This document shows, piece by piece, positions 17,016 through 25,454 of a stretch of DNA of 64,000 nucleotides. Made by a program: the position numbers and the translations under genes. Location: the NCBI RefSeq assembly GCF_037572415.1, contig NZ_JBBHLB010000009.1, positions 62,001 to 126,000 of the forward strand, given 5' to 3'. Source of the stretch: Flavonifractor porci. Lineage in GTDB: Bacteria; Bacillota; Clostridia; Oscillospirales; Oscillospiraceae. Numbering within the stretch: the first letter of the stretch is position 1; each line of letters starts with the position of its first letter. The notes below the pieces were generated by a model that had not been told where the DNA came from, made no database searches, and saw only the letters and a program-made list of their open reading frames with translations.

Positions 17016-18658
17016 TGGCTCAGCACCTCCTCACAATGTTCAAATTCGCTCTGGAAGCGGAAACGAACCGTAATCCGCTTTTCTTTTGAGACTTCTACAC
17101 GGTCAATCAGGCGGTCAATCAGGGCTGCCGTCAGCTGGCGATCTTCCTTGATATGCTGTGCATCCTGGGACAGCATTTTGTACTGTTCCAGCTGCTTGGC
17201 GATGATTGCAAGCCCTGCTTTCAGCTGTTCAATTTCCTTGCTAATGGCCTCGATTTTGGCTTCGTATTTCTCTTTGAAGGTAAAATACTCGTCTTTTGAC
17301 AGATGGTTCTGGATCAGGCCCTCATACAATCCGCGCTGATAGGTTCGCAGCTGCTGGATTTCCTGTTTCCGGCTGGCGATTTTAGCCTGTATGTTTTTCT
17401 GTTCCTCGGCTTCTTTGGTGAGGTTTTCCAGACCGAGAGAGTATTGCCCCAGCGTGGTATCAAGCTGTTCCTGTATCATATCAGCCAGGGCATCCAGCAG
17501 CTCTTTTTCAAAGATAAAAGCACCAGGACAAACGCCCTTTTTGATGCGGTTGTTGCTGATACAGTGATAGACATATACCTCCGATGTCTTTCTGCGGACG
17601 CATTTTTGCCGATGAAGGCTATGACCACAGTGGGCGCAGAAGATCTTGCCTCTCAAAAGATTGGGAGACCAGGAATGTATCTCCCTGTCTTTGGCCTGCT
17701 GTGCAGCCTGGTCCAATGCGTTCTGAACAGCGGCAAACAGCTCCCGGCTGATGATGGCTTCATGGGTGCCGCGTACCGTTGTCCATTCATCGGCGCTGGC
17801 TCTGACCTGTTTGTGGTCAATGATTTTAGATACCCCTTGCACCAGATCGCCGGTATAAACTTCTGCACGGAGAATTTTGGCAACGGTGCGGGTTTGCCAA
17901 TGCCCGTTTCCCACCAGATTCTCATGGGTGATCTCTCCCAGGGTTCTCTTGTAGTGGCTGGGAGAGAGATACCCGGCCTCGTTCAATCGTACCGCTATGG
18001 TGTTTAATCCTGCGCCCTCGGCGGCCCATTGAAACATGGTTTTGACTACTTCGGCAGCCACCGGATCAACAATCAGCTGGTGGCAGTCATCTGGAGCTTT
18101 CAAATATCCATAGGGTGTACGCGCACCAACATACTTGCCGTCTTTCATGGCCTGCCGCTGCTGGGCTTTGATTTTTCTGGCAATATCCATCGCATAGGCT
18201 TCGTTAATCATGTTCCGCAGCGGAATGATGATACCATCGTGGGCGTTATCCGGGGAAGAAGAATCGTAGCGGTCATTCACGGCAATAAAGCGGACTTTCT
18301 GCATGGGAAAGTAACGCTCAATGTAGTAGCCGGTGTCTATGACATTTCGCCCCAGCCGGGACAAATCTTTTACAATGACACAGTTGATAAGACCCGCTTC
18401 AATATCGGAGAGCATTTGCTGGAAGCCGGGACGGTGGAAGTTCGTACCCGTTGCGCCATTGTCAATGTAGGTCTGTACCACAATAATCTCCGGGTTCTGC
18501 TCCAGATACCGGGCGATAATCAGCTGCTGGGTTTCAATAGAGGCGGTGTGAGTATGCTTATCCTCAACGGAAAGCCGCACATAAACTCCGGCGCGGCAAG
18601 AGGTATCCATCTCCGGCGCAGGAAGCACCACAGTTTCTTTTCTGCTTTTTCTTGCCAC
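17000..18658 (-). CDS. Large serine recombinase 2 (middle gene)
   Basis: 552 residues from GTG 18658, with AAAGGTGGGA upstream and 3 bases after the stop of recombinase 1. Catalytic domain: VYVRLSVEDKH with Ser30, DNGATGTNFHRPGFQ, VKDLSRLGRNVIDTGYYIER. Recombinase domain: GARTPYGYLKAPDD, then QTRTVAKILRAEVYTGDLVQ. Zinc ribbon: CAHCGHSLHRQKC. A long coiled coil follows (residues ~400-490). Relative to its neighbours it has a ~17-residue N-terminal extension. The operon order and overlaps imply coordinated synthesis of all three enzymes. Confidence 0.93.
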   Translation of the reverse strand: MARKSRKETVVLPAPEMDTSCRAGVYVRLSVEDKHTHTASIETQQLIIARYLEQNPEIIVVQTYIDNGATGTNFHRPGFQQMLSDIEAGLINCVIVKDLSRLGRNVIDTGYYIERYFPMQKVRFIAVNDRYDSSSPDNAHDGIIIPLRNMINEAYAMDIARKIKAQQRQAMKDGKYVGARTPYGYLKAPDDCHQLIVDPVAAEVVKTMFQWAAEGAGLNTIAVRLNEAGYLSPSHYKRTLGEITHENLVGNGHWQTRTVAKILRAEVYTGDLVQGVSKIIDHKQVRASADEWTTVRGTHEAIISRELFAAVQNALDQAAQQAKDREIHSWSPNLLRGKIFCAHCGHSLHRQKCVRRKTSEVYVYHCISNNRIKKGVCPGAFIFEKELLDALADMIQEQLDTTLGQYSLGLENLTKEAEEQKNIQAKIASRKQEIQQLRTYQRGLYEGLIQNHLSKDEYFTFKEKYEAKIEAISKEIEQLKAGLAIIAKQLEQYKMLSQDAQHIKEDRQLTAALIDRLIDRVEVSKEKRITVRFRFQSEFEHCEEVLSQCRNM

Positions 18659-18661
18659 AAA

Positions 18662-20290
18662 TCATCCCACCTTTCTTTGGCTTGTTTGCTCTGCCAGCTG
18701 AATCAGCTGGATCGCTTTCTGGTATTCATCCTGGTATGTAAAGGTGATCTCCAATTCCTTTTTCCCAATCACCTTGATGCTCTGTATCATGTGAACCACA
18801 GCTTTGCGGTCCAGGGTCTCCATCGTAGAGAACTGTGTGAAGTGGGAAATCCAGCGGTTCCGTTCACTCCGGTTCTCCAGAACATCAGCCAGCTTTTCCT
18901 TTAAGACCCGGATACTCTCTTTTGCATTTTCTGCAATCCTCGTGTATCTGGCCTTATAGTCGGTATATTCCTCTTTGCTGATGGTGCCGGTAATCAGGCT
19001 TTCATACAGGCGGGCCTTAAATTCAAGCGCCTGCTCCACCTGCTGCTCATTGGCGGCGATATGGGAGGCGTATTCATTGGCAAGCGCCTGATTGATGCTG
19101 CTCTGGTCGATACCGTCCAGGATGGCTTGCAGGCAGCTCACATTGTCAATGTAGCCTTTCAGACTGTCCTTGACGCACTCCACCAGATCGCTTTCCTTGA
19201 GCATTACCGGGTTGGTGCAGCCATGCTTTTTCCCGGTGGGGCAATAATAATAGTGATATTCCTTGCCTTTGACCCGGTTTGTTTTTCGCGTCATGCGGCT
19301 CCCACAGCACCCGCAGATCAAGACGCCGGAAAAAAGATACACCGTATCCCGTTTGGGAGAAGTCCGGGTATCCAGTCTGCGGATACGCTGGACCAGCTCA
19401 AAATCCTGCTTGGCAATCAGCGGCTCATGGGCATCAGGGACGCGAATCCATTCAGAGGATGGCCGCTGCTCCATCTGCTTGATTTTGTAGTGCGGGGAGC
19501 CTTGCTTGCCCTGTACCAATGTGCCGATGTAGGTTTCATCCTGCAAAATGCGGATGATCGTTGTAGCAGACCACTTGCAATCCTCTTTGTCGGCATAGCC
19601 ATGTTTGGCATAGGGAAAACCATTGTTTTTCTTATAGGCCAGGGGGGAGAGAATGCCCATTTCGTTCAGCACGGTGGCGATCCGCAGGGCGCTTGTCCCG
19701 TCCAAGCGCATACGGAAGATGTCCCGGACAACGCGGGAAGCATACGGGTCAGGCACAAGCAGGTTTTTGTTTTCCTCGGACTTCATATAGCCGTAAACAG
19801 GAAAGGCTCCAACAAAATCTCCGTTACGGCGCTTTATATCCAAAGAGGTACGGGTCTTGATGGAAATGTCCCGGCAGTAGGCTTCGTTCATAATGTTCTT
19901 GACGGATACGGTCAGATCGTCACCGCTGCCTTCATGGGCGGTGTCGATGTTATCCGTGATGGCAATAAATCGAACCCCATAAGTGGGGAACACCCGGCGC
20001 AGGTAGCGTCCGGTTTCGATGTACTCTCGTCCCAGGCGGGAGAGGTCCTTTACAATGACGCAGTTGATCTTGCCATCGGTAATGTCCTGCATCATTTCCT
20101 TAAACGCCGGACGGTCAAAAATGATACCGCTATAACCATCGTCGATTTTTTCGGATACGATTTGGATGTCCGGATTTCGTTCAATGAAGTTCTCAATCAG
20201 CTTCCGCTGGTTGGTAACGCTGTCGCTCTCGCTGGAGCGATCATCTGTGTAAGACAGACGAATGTAAGCTGTCGCCTGATATTTTGGCAT
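18662..20290 (-). CDS. Large serine recombinase 1 (first gene of the tandem)
   Basis: 542 residues from ATG 20290, 9 bases after AAAGGAG; the frame is open to 20326 without a better site. Catalytic domain: AYIRLSYTDDRSS with Ser13, DDGYSGIIFDRPAFKEMM, VKDLSRLGREYIETGRYLRR. Recombinase domain: GAFPVYGYMKSEENK, then WSATTIIRILQDETYIGTLV. Zinc ribbon: CGCCGSRMTRK, then YYYCPTGKKHGC. Coiled coil in residues ~430-500. The three recombinases share architecture but differ clearly in sequence, so they are not recent duplicates. It is probably the promoter-proximal gene of the operon. Confidence 0.93.
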   Translation of the reverse strand: MPKYQATAYIRLSYTDDRSSESDSVTNQRKLIENFIERNPDIQIVSEKIDDGYSGIIFDRPAFKEMMQDITDGKINCVIVKDLSRLGREYIETGRYLRRVFPTYGVRFIAITDNIDTAHEGSGDDLTVSVKNIMNEAYCRDISIKTRTSLDIKRRNGDFVGAFPVYGYMKSEENKNLLVPDPYASRVVRDIFRMRLDGTSALRIATVLNEMGILSPLAYKKNNGFPYAKHGYADKEDCKWSATTIIRILQDETYIGTLVQGKQGSPHYKIKQMEQRPSSEWIRVPDAHEPLIAKQDFELVQRIRRLDTRTSPKRDTVYLFSGVLICGCCGSRMTRKTNRVKGKEYHYYYCPTGKKHGCTNPVMLKESDLVECVKDSLKGYIDNVSCLQAILDGIDQSSINQALANEYASHIAANEQQVEQALEFKARLYESLITGTISKEEYTDYKARYTRIAENAKESIRVLKEKLADVLENRSERNRWISHFTQFSTMETLDRKAVVHMIQSIKVIGKKELEITFTYQDEYQKAIQLIQLAEQTSQRKVG

Positions 20291-20412
20291 GAAAAAGCAC
20301 TCCTTTCCTCCCGGAAGCTCCCGCAAGAAAAGAGTGGATTTTGAGGTTTTCAGTTCTCATCCTTTTCCATACACATCGTAGCACGCTTTTGGCAAAAGAG
20401 CGAGGATGTCGA

Positions 20413-20637
20413 TTACCTTAAAATCCCTTGCAGGCATTCCTCCAATGTGACCCCGTTGCTGGCAAATGCGGCGTTTACTACAAAATCGCCGCAGCGAAAG
20501 CGATAGGGATTTTTGATTTGGTGAAGAAAGGCCGCGATCCGTTCCTCTTTGGGAAGGTCTTTATCTACCGCAACTTCACGGATGTCAACCAATTCATCGG
20601 TTGCCGATTGTGGACAGGTTTGCGTCAACTGGTTCAT
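20413..20637 (-). CDS. Small conserved element protein, DUF6870-like
   Basis: 74 residues from ATG 20637, with AAAGGAG 7 bases upstream. The central pattern (LVDIREVAVDKDLPKEERIA, then AFLHQIKNPYRFRCGDFVV and GVTLEECLQGIL) is a strongly conserved small protein of Clostridial conjugative elements; I recognise it as DUF6870-like. It lies just upstream of the recombinase operon on the same strand, about 120 bases from recombinase 1. Function is unknown; regulation of excision is a possibility from position only. Confidence 0.7.
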   Translation of the reverse strand: MNQLTQTCPQSATDELVDIREVAVDKDLPKEERIAAFLHQIKNPYRFRCGDFVVNAAFASNGVTLEECLQGILR

Positions 20638-20679
20638 AAGGGTTCTCCTTTCTTTGAAGTCGGTTTCAAAATCACATGA

Positions 20680-20709
20680 ATGCGCTGGCAACCGAAGCTG
20701 CCAGCGCAT
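20680..20709. terminator. Perfect inverted repeat upstream of the DUF6870-like gene
   Basis: ATGCGCTGGCA (20680-20690) and TGCCAGCGCAT (20699-20709) form a strong hairpin with an 8-base loop. A T tail is not obvious in either direction, so it may be a weak terminator, an mRNA-stabilising structure or a protein-binding site. Confidence 0.5.
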
Positions 20710-21169
20710 GGTATCTGACTTTGAAAAGAAAGGGCTGCACCCAAATGATGACTTGTTGTTGCTAACAGCAAATGGACGTAGCCTTTCAGATTATATCCGT
20801 TGCTTTCGTCACATTTGCCACGCGCCCCTGACGATAGGGACATTCCTGGTCTCCGCTGGCGCGGCTGTCATAACTCCGCAGCGTCGTTTTACTCGTGCGT
20901 TGCAGGGTTCCCCCCAAGTCTTTAGGAGGCCGTGAGGAAGTATCTTTAAGCCCCCATGCAGTCATCGCGCTCCGGAGTGCCACCTCCGGGTTTCAGGCTT
21001 GCGTTGATCGCTCAGGACAGCCGGTTCATCACCTCCTTGGCTTGTCCTTCTTGGCGGCGCGCCTGATCCGCTCGTACATGGGTTATGTACCAGAAATGCC
21101 GTCTATTCAGTTGTCAATGTTCAAATGAAGGCAAAAGTTGTCCTTCTAATAACACTGACAAAAATGGCA
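20710..21169. other. Stretch without a supported gene
   Basis: About 460 bases between the DUF6870-like and sigma-like genes. Short frames exist on both strands (for example 20786-20983 on the - strand), but none has both a credible start site and a recognisable protein. On the - strand a short run starting at 21079 (MYERIRRAAKKDKPRR) followed by AAGGAGGTGATG looks like the remnant of a small element gene. Otherwise nothing was identified. Confidence 0.4.
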
Positions 21170-21598
21170 TTATTCGGACGCTTGAGAAAAAACTTTTTCC
21201 AGTTTTTTTAAGCCAAGATGGATACTGTCACGCACACGGCGCGGGTCAACGCCTTCGGCTTGGGCAATCTCCTTCACGCTCATATCCAAGTAGAACCGAG
21301 CATAGATCCGTTTGGCCTGCTTGTCCGGCAGTTGCATCACCGCAGCGTAGAGCTGATCGCGCAGCTGTTTTTCCTCTAGGACTTCTTCCGGGGTCGGAGA
21401 ACGATGTACAACAGCGTCCTCAATACCATTGTTGCAGTCCAGAGAGTATTGCGCCTTGTAGCGATACATCTGACGCTCATGTGCGGCTTCCGCTCGTTTA
21501 TCGGACAGGAACACCGCCTGTACCTCATCTGTCACTTCCAAAAATGTGTCCGTCTTATACATATCGGGATACAGCTCCCGAAGATTGATTTTCTGCAT
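21170..21598 (-). CDS. Sigma-70 region 4-like DNA-binding protein of the element
   Basis: 142 residues from ATG 21598, with GGAGG 6 bases upstream (the frame continues to 21904 without support). The start MQKINLRELYPDMYKTDTFL and the middle VHRSPTPEEVLEEKQLRDQL are typical of the small sigma-factor-like proteins of Clostridial conjugative elements. The C-terminus (QAKRIYARFYLDMSVKEIAQ, then AEGVDPRRVRDSIHLGLKKL) is an HTH of the sigma region 4 type. It probably regulates recombinase or transfer genes. A leader peptide and an attenuator-like hairpin precede it, so its expression may be controlled by termination. Confidence 0.85.
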   Translation of the reverse strand: MQKINLRELYPDMYKTDTFLEVTDEVQAVFLSDKRAEAAHERQMYRYKAQYSLDCNNGIEDAVVHRSPTPEEVLEEKQLRDQLYAAVMQLPDKQAKRIYARFYLDMSVKEIAQAEGVDPRRVRDSIHLGLKKLEKVFSQASE

Positions 21599-21704
21599 TA
21601 TGTACCTCCATTTCGATTCACAGGTCCGGTTGACAGGTGAACCGAATGAAGGCGGTGCGCGGCACCGTGGGAAAATATCAAATTCAAGAAGTTTTAGCGT
21701 GCCT

Positions 21705-21750
21705 AAAAGAAAAACAAAAGCGCCTGTGTGACAAACTGACACACAGGCGC
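21705..21750 (-). terminator. Terminator/attenuator upstream of the sigma-like gene
   Basis: Perfect 11-base inverted repeat GCGCCTGTGTG (21720-21730) and CACACAGGCGC (21740-21750). On the - strand it is followed by TTTTGTTTTTCTTTT, a strong intrinsic terminator. It lies between a short leader ORF and the sigma-like gene, about 105 bases before that gene's start, as expected for an attenuator. Confidence 0.85.
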
Positions 21751-21816
21751 AATGGATATTGATTGCCGCTATTTTACAACATTTTTCGCAACTATCCGCA
21801 AACCATATTGGAGGAA

Positions 21817-21864
21817 TTAACTGGATTTTTTTAACGCTTGAATCAATTTTTCGAGTATCTTCAT
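21817..21864 (-). CDS. 15-residue amphipathic leader peptide
   Basis: ATG 21864 lies 9 bases after AAGGAG and encodes MKILEKLIQALKKSS followed by TAA. Leu/Ile and Lys/Glu alternate as in an amphipathic helix. It is preceded by a plausible promoter and followed after ~65 bases by a strong terminator hairpin, then by the sigma-like gene. The arrangement resembles leader peptides used in translation-dependent attenuation; a small bioactive peptide is an alternative. It matches no family I can name. Confidence 0.5.
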   Translation of the reverse strand: MKILEKLIQALKKSS

Positions 21865-21941
21865 CGTAAAAACTCCTTATCCTGTTACGGCATTGCTTCT
21901 TCACTCCTTAAACATCAAAATATCTTTATTGATGTCATTTT

Positions 21942-21969
21942 ATCTTAAAAACCGCAAAAAGGTTGTCAA
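21942..21969 (-). promoter_or_regulatory. Sigma-A-like promoter for leader peptide and sigma-like gene
   Basis: On the - strand TTGACA (21964-21969), a 16-base spacer and TAAGAT (21942-21947). Transcription would start near 21935 and read the leader peptide. A short hairpin (ACATCA...TGATGT, about 21912-21936) would lie at the 5' end of the RNA. The IS21 element is inserted about 45 bases upstream of the -35 box. Confidence 0.5.
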
Positions 21970-22087
21970 AATCAGGCTGAAACACATCGAAATTTTAGAG
22001 GAATCTATTTATGTGCATTCTGCGGCACACAGCGGCCGTTGGTGCGGTGGTCCAGCGGCCGCTGTGCGGTTTAAGCAGCGGCCGAAA

Positions 22088-22834
22088 TTAGTCAGTTATA
22101 TTAGGTTTAATCACCACGGTGTAGTGCTTTGTTGCCCGCTTTAGGATGGCGTTGGCAGACACCTCGTCATTGAGGATCATGGAGCTCCAACTGGCCGGTT
22201 CCCGTTGCGAGCAGATGATGGTGCTTAGGTTAATCTCGCATCGTTTCTCCAAGATTTCAAACAGGACCTTCACCTCGCGTTCGTCTGTAATGGTGTGCAG
22301 CAGGAAGTCGTCCAGGATGAGCAGAGCAGCACCGCAAATCTTCTTCAGTCGTTTCTGGTACTTGGAATAATCCTGCGCCTTGAGCGCTACCAGAGTTTCC
22401 AGAAGAGTTTCGCAATGGTGGTATTCCACCTTGTAGTTGTTGCAGGCAACAATGCCCAGTGCCTTGGCCAGATAGGATTTGCCGCTGTCAGAGGGGCCCA
22501 GGATACACACGTTCAGGCCAGAGTCAATGAAGTCCAGCGTGGACAGCGTTTCGGTAATTCCACGGGGCAGGTACTCACGCTCGGCTGAATCAACACAGTT
22601 GGTGAGTTCCTGCGGACACCCTCGCAGATGTGCGCTGCGCAGACGGCTCTGGATGCGTTTGTTCATCTTCTTCTGGTACTCCGGCTCCACGAGGGTGGCA
22701 ATCGCCATCAACGGGTCGAGTTCCAGAAAATCAGGAGACCGGTACATTTCGTCCAGCGTGGCAGACATATCGGGCAGTCCCATTTCGTTTAGTTCAGCCA
22801 GAAGGGTGTTAAAAAGAGCTTTTCCGGTGAGCAT
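22088..22834 (-). CDS. istB: IstB-like ATP-binding helper of IS21 transposition
   Basis: 248 residues from ATG 22834, overlapping the IstA stop by one base (TAATG), the normal coupling in this family. Walker A ILGPSDSGKSYLAKAL at about 108-123, Walker B LLILDDFLLH near 175, and an AAA+/DnaC-like fold. IstB activates the transposase and helps choose target DNA. Length is typical for the family (about 250). Confidence 0.96.
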   Translation of the reverse strand: MLTGKALFNTLLAELNEMGLPDMSATLDEMYRSPDFLELDPLMAIATLVEPEYQKKMNKRIQSRLRSAHLRGCPQELTNCVDSAEREYLPRGITETLSTLDFIDSGLNVCILGPSDSGKSYLAKALGIVACNNYKVEYHHCETLLETLVALKAQDYSKYQKRLKKICGAALLILDDFLLHTITDEREVKVLFEILEKRCEINLSTIICSQREPASWSSMILNDEVSANAILKRATKHYTVVIKPNITD

Positions 22835-24453
22835 TATTTGTCACCGCCCTTCCCTTTGGACTGGGCCAGGCTCTGGCTGCGGGAGAGAAGCCGGTCAATG
22901 TCCATGGACTCGGCGTCCATAACGAAAGCACCCTTGTTGCGTTCTTCATTTGCCCTGGTGTTGTAGCCGGAAACACCAAGATCTTCAGCAACAACAGGAA
23001 TTGTATTTTTAATAAAAGTGTAATTCACCTTTCCCAGTTCCAAAGCCTGAGCACAAGTCTCTTCCAGCGCCTGTTTGCTGTATTTTCTGGTGAAACTCAG
23101 AACACCCTGACACATCCGGTAGGTCTGTACCTCCAGTTTGCGGCTGGCAAGAATACGCTTAATCACCGCTTCGGTGTTGGGGCCAATGGTCATGGCCTTC
23201 CGGATGAAATAGGTCCCGTTCCACTCGGAAAGTTCCCTGTAGTTGGCCGGGAGATGATTTGGATCCGTAGACCACTGACTCTTGGCGGTGGCTCTGGGCC
23301 ATTCGCAGATAAATGCCCCTTCTTTGGAGAAAATCTTCACCGTGGCAGCAGATGCCCGGATGAGGACTTCTTTGTGCAGATAGGCTCGGTCTACGCTGTA
23401 ATAAGCGTTGTCGAAGCGAACATGGTAATCCGAGGAAACCTTGGCCGTCCTGCGCTCCATGTATTCATACGGTACAGGAGGCAGCGGCATTAACTCTCGG
23501 CGCTCCTCGTCCCAATAATAGCGCCGGCTGTGAGGTTTCTTGGTAAAAGGAGCGCTGTTGAGCTTGTCCAGATGCTTCCAGAGGTCTCGGTTGAACTGCT
23601 CCAAACTGAAGTAGTCCATCTCCTCCATGTCGTGAAAGAATCCCTTTTCCAAGATGCCAACGGCATTCTCCACGGAACTCTTGTACTTGGGTTTCTTAAC
23701 TTTGGCAGGCAGGATAACCGTGTGGTTGTGCTCAGCCCATTCTGCGTAATCCTTGTTCAACTCCGGGGCGATCCAGTCCCGGTTGGCAATAACGGCTTGC
23801 TTGCAGTTGTCGCAGATGACCAGCGCCGGAACGCCGCCGAAGTATGCCAGGGCATTGTTGTTGACGGCAATCCACTGAGGCTCCTTGGTGGAGACCATTC
23901 CCTCGGCATAAATGTACTGGGAATACGGAAGAACTGCTACGAAGACAACGATCTCCACTACCTCACCGGTAAGCGGATCTACCATCTGAAAGGTTTTCCC
24001 GGCAAAATCCACTTCCATCTTCTGGCCAATGACGGCATTGAAATGCAGAGTCTCCTTATTTTCCTCGCACCACTTGGCGTAGTTCTCACAGAACTGCCGA
24101 TACGAGTAGAACTTTAGACCGCTGTCCCGACACTTCTTCACATACCGATTCCAGAGAACCTTGAGGGTCATGTTCTTCCGGGAAGACATATCCTTTGAAA
24201 CCGCCTCGTAATCCGGCAGTTCATAGGAGACATCCCGTCCAACATGAGTGGTAGGTTTCCGTGGATAGACGACCGCAGCAATGCCGTAGTTGGTGATTCC
24301 CTTGGGCAGCGGATACTTCAAATCTTTGCACGCCTTGAATGCACGCAGAAAGTCATTTACCCCCGATTTGCTGACGCCGAGGGTTTCGGCAATTGCGCTA
24401 CCAGTCATCCCCAATGCGCAATGTTTTGTAATGATGTCCTTGTAGTCTAACAT
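22834..24453 (-). CDS. istA: IstA-like transposase of the IS21 family
   Basis: 539 residues from ATG 24453, with GGAGGGTAAT upstream. N-terminal HTH (GMTGSAIAETLGVSKSGVND) followed by an RNase-H-like DDE core: first Asp in KMEVDFAGKTFQ, second in VPALVICDNCKQAV and Glu in KYKSSVENAVGILE. The C-terminal part (YYWDEERRELMPLPPVPYEY) is typical of IstA. It cuts and joins the IS ends. No frameshift or stop is seen, so the element should be active. Confidence 0.96.
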   Translation of the reverse strand: MLDYKDIITKHCALGMTGSAIAETLGVSKSGVNDFLRAFKACKDLKYPLPKGITNYGIAAVVYPRKPTTHVGRDVSYELPDYEAVSKDMSSRKNMTLKVLWNRYVKKCRDSGLKFYSYRQFCENYAKWCEENKETLHFNAVIGQKMEVDFAGKTFQMVDPLTGEVVEIVVFVAVLPYSQYIYAEGMVSTKEPQWIAVNNNALAYFGGVPALVICDNCKQAVIANRDWIAPELNKDYAEWAEHNHTVILPAKVKKPKYKSSVENAVGILEKGFFHDMEEMDYFSLEQFNRDLWKHLDKLNSAPFTKKPHSRRYYWDEERRELMPLPPVPYEYMERRTAKVSSDYHVRFDNAYYSVDRAYLHKEVLIRASAATVKIFSKEGAFICEWPRATAKSQWSTDPNHLPANYRELSEWNGTYFIRKAMTIGPNTEAVIKRILASRKLEVQTYRMCQGVLSFTRKYSKQALEETCAQALELGKVNYTFIKNTIPVVAEDLGVSGYNTRANEERNKGAFVMDAESMDIDRLLSRSQSLAQSKGKGGDK

Positions 24454-24664
24454 CCATTACCCTCCTAATAGTGAATTTCCGCTGTTGCGGATACCACCAT
24501 TATGGAGAATATCTGGACTACATCAAGTTGTTAGTGGCGGCTGTTACTCAGACCGCACCGCGGCCGTTCTGCTCCGCACCAGCGGCCGCTGGCCGCCGCC
24601 GTATGCATTTATGTCATAACGATTGTGATTAACGGGCCGTAAAAAATAGTTTGCAAAAGAATAT

Positions 24665-24719
24665 AAAAAGATCAGCACTCAAAAGAAGCATAATAGCTCC
24701 TTTTGAGCGCTGATCTTTT
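24665..24719 (-). terminator. Terminator of the DISARM-like operon
   Basis: Long inverted repeat AAAAGATCAGCACTCAAAAG (24666-24685) with CTTTTGAGCGCTGATCTTTT (24700-24719). On the - strand it is followed by TTTTTATATT. It lies 75 bases after the drmC stop and just outside the IS21 right end. Confidence 0.9.
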
Positions 24720-24794
24720 GCGTAAATCGCTCAATAAAAACAATCTATCTATAAAAGGCGAATCAGTTTATTGGCGATACACCAGATACATATT

Positions 24795-25454
24795 TTATAT
24801 TTCTTTTACCACTTTGTTGAAGATTAAATGTGTGAAAATATCATCAACTTGTTTTGCAATTTCAGTAGACTTCACGAGTGTTCCTAACTCTATGTTTCCT
24901 TCTTGACCGTGATATGATAAGTTGGCAGAAGTGATCAATGTTTTTTCTTGATCCACTGAAATCACTTTGGCGTGTAATGCGGCCATGGAATCGCGTCCAC
25001 CAGGGAAATCATATATATGAAGGAATCGCCCTTTGTATCGGCAAAGTTTGTCAAAACTTTTCTGGGCACCAATATTATTTACAAAAAACTTGATATAGAT
25101 GCCTTTTTGACTTTTTTCTATAAGCACATCAAGAAGATCGGCAAAATACCCTGACAATGAGTACCCTGTAATCAAAATATTTCGCTCAGCACCCTGGATC
25201 AGACTTTCTACCGTGTTTTTTGTGGATTTTGCCTTTACCGCAAAAGATGGGGGGACGGTCACAACCAATGATGCATCTATGCTTGAATTCAATCCATACG
25301 CTGTTGACACCATTTTATAGATTTCTTCTGCTTGCTTCCAAGACAAAGAAGGATACCTTTTCATAATTTGTGGTATCGAGGCATCTGTTCCAGCAAGTCT
25401 ATCGGTGTTTATTTGTCCCAGTAAAATATCGAGATTTATATTTCCAGTTGACAT
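24795..25454 (-). CDS. drmC: DISARM protein DrmC, phospholipase D-like
   Basis: 219 residues. It has one PLD/HKD motif, HAKVISVDQEKTLITSANLS (about 159-178), with His, Lys and Asp in the expected spacing followed by the Ser/Asn of the second half. The N-terminal ~60 residues are helical. Single-HKD proteins of this kind dimerise to form a nuclease- or phospholipase-type site. In DISARM, DrmC is the PLD-domain member of the core drmABC set. The start overlaps the drmB end by 19 bases. It is the last gene before the terminator. Confidence 0.85.
   Translation of the reverse strand: MSTGNINLDILLGQINTDRLAGTDASIPQIMKRYPSLSWKQAEEIYKMVSTAYGLNSSIDASLVVTVPPSFAVKAKSTKNTVESLIQGAERNILITGYSLSGYFADLLDVLIEKSQKGIYIKFFVNNIGAQKSFDKLCRYKGRFLHIYDFPGGRDSMAALHAKVISVDQEKTLITSANLSYHGQEGNIELGTLVKSTEIAKQVDDIFTHLIFNKVVKEI

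Larger units (their letters stand above)
22014..24607 (-). mobile_element. IS21-family insertion sequence with inverted repeats and target duplication
   Basis: The element spans about 2.6 kb and encodes IstA and IstB on the - strand. The ends begin TGCATTCTGCGGC (left) and, read inward from the right, TGCATACGGCGGC. Both continue into similar GC-rich blocks containing CAGCGGCCG and GGTGCGG, forming terminal plus internal repeats as in IS21-type elements. The flanks carry TTTATG at 22008-22013 and again at 24608-24613, a 6-base target duplication (7 if the shared A is counted). The intact genes and clean duplication suggest a fairly recent insertion, between the recombinase/regulator block and the DISARM-like operon terminator. 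Confidence 0.9.

Noticed and set aside
19061..20344. A 427-codon + strand frame across recombinase 1
   Set aside because: It is antisense to an unmistakable serine recombinase and has no ribosome-binding site.
20786..20983. A 65-codon - strand frame in the gap before the sigma-like gene
   Set aside because: No usable ribosome-binding site and no recognisable protein; kept only as part of the gene-free stretch.
22021..22085. GC-rich repeats as a possible promoter or CRISPR-like array
   Set aside because: They match the repeats at the other end of the IS21 element and are explained as its terminal and internal transposase-binding repeats. No spacer pattern was seen.
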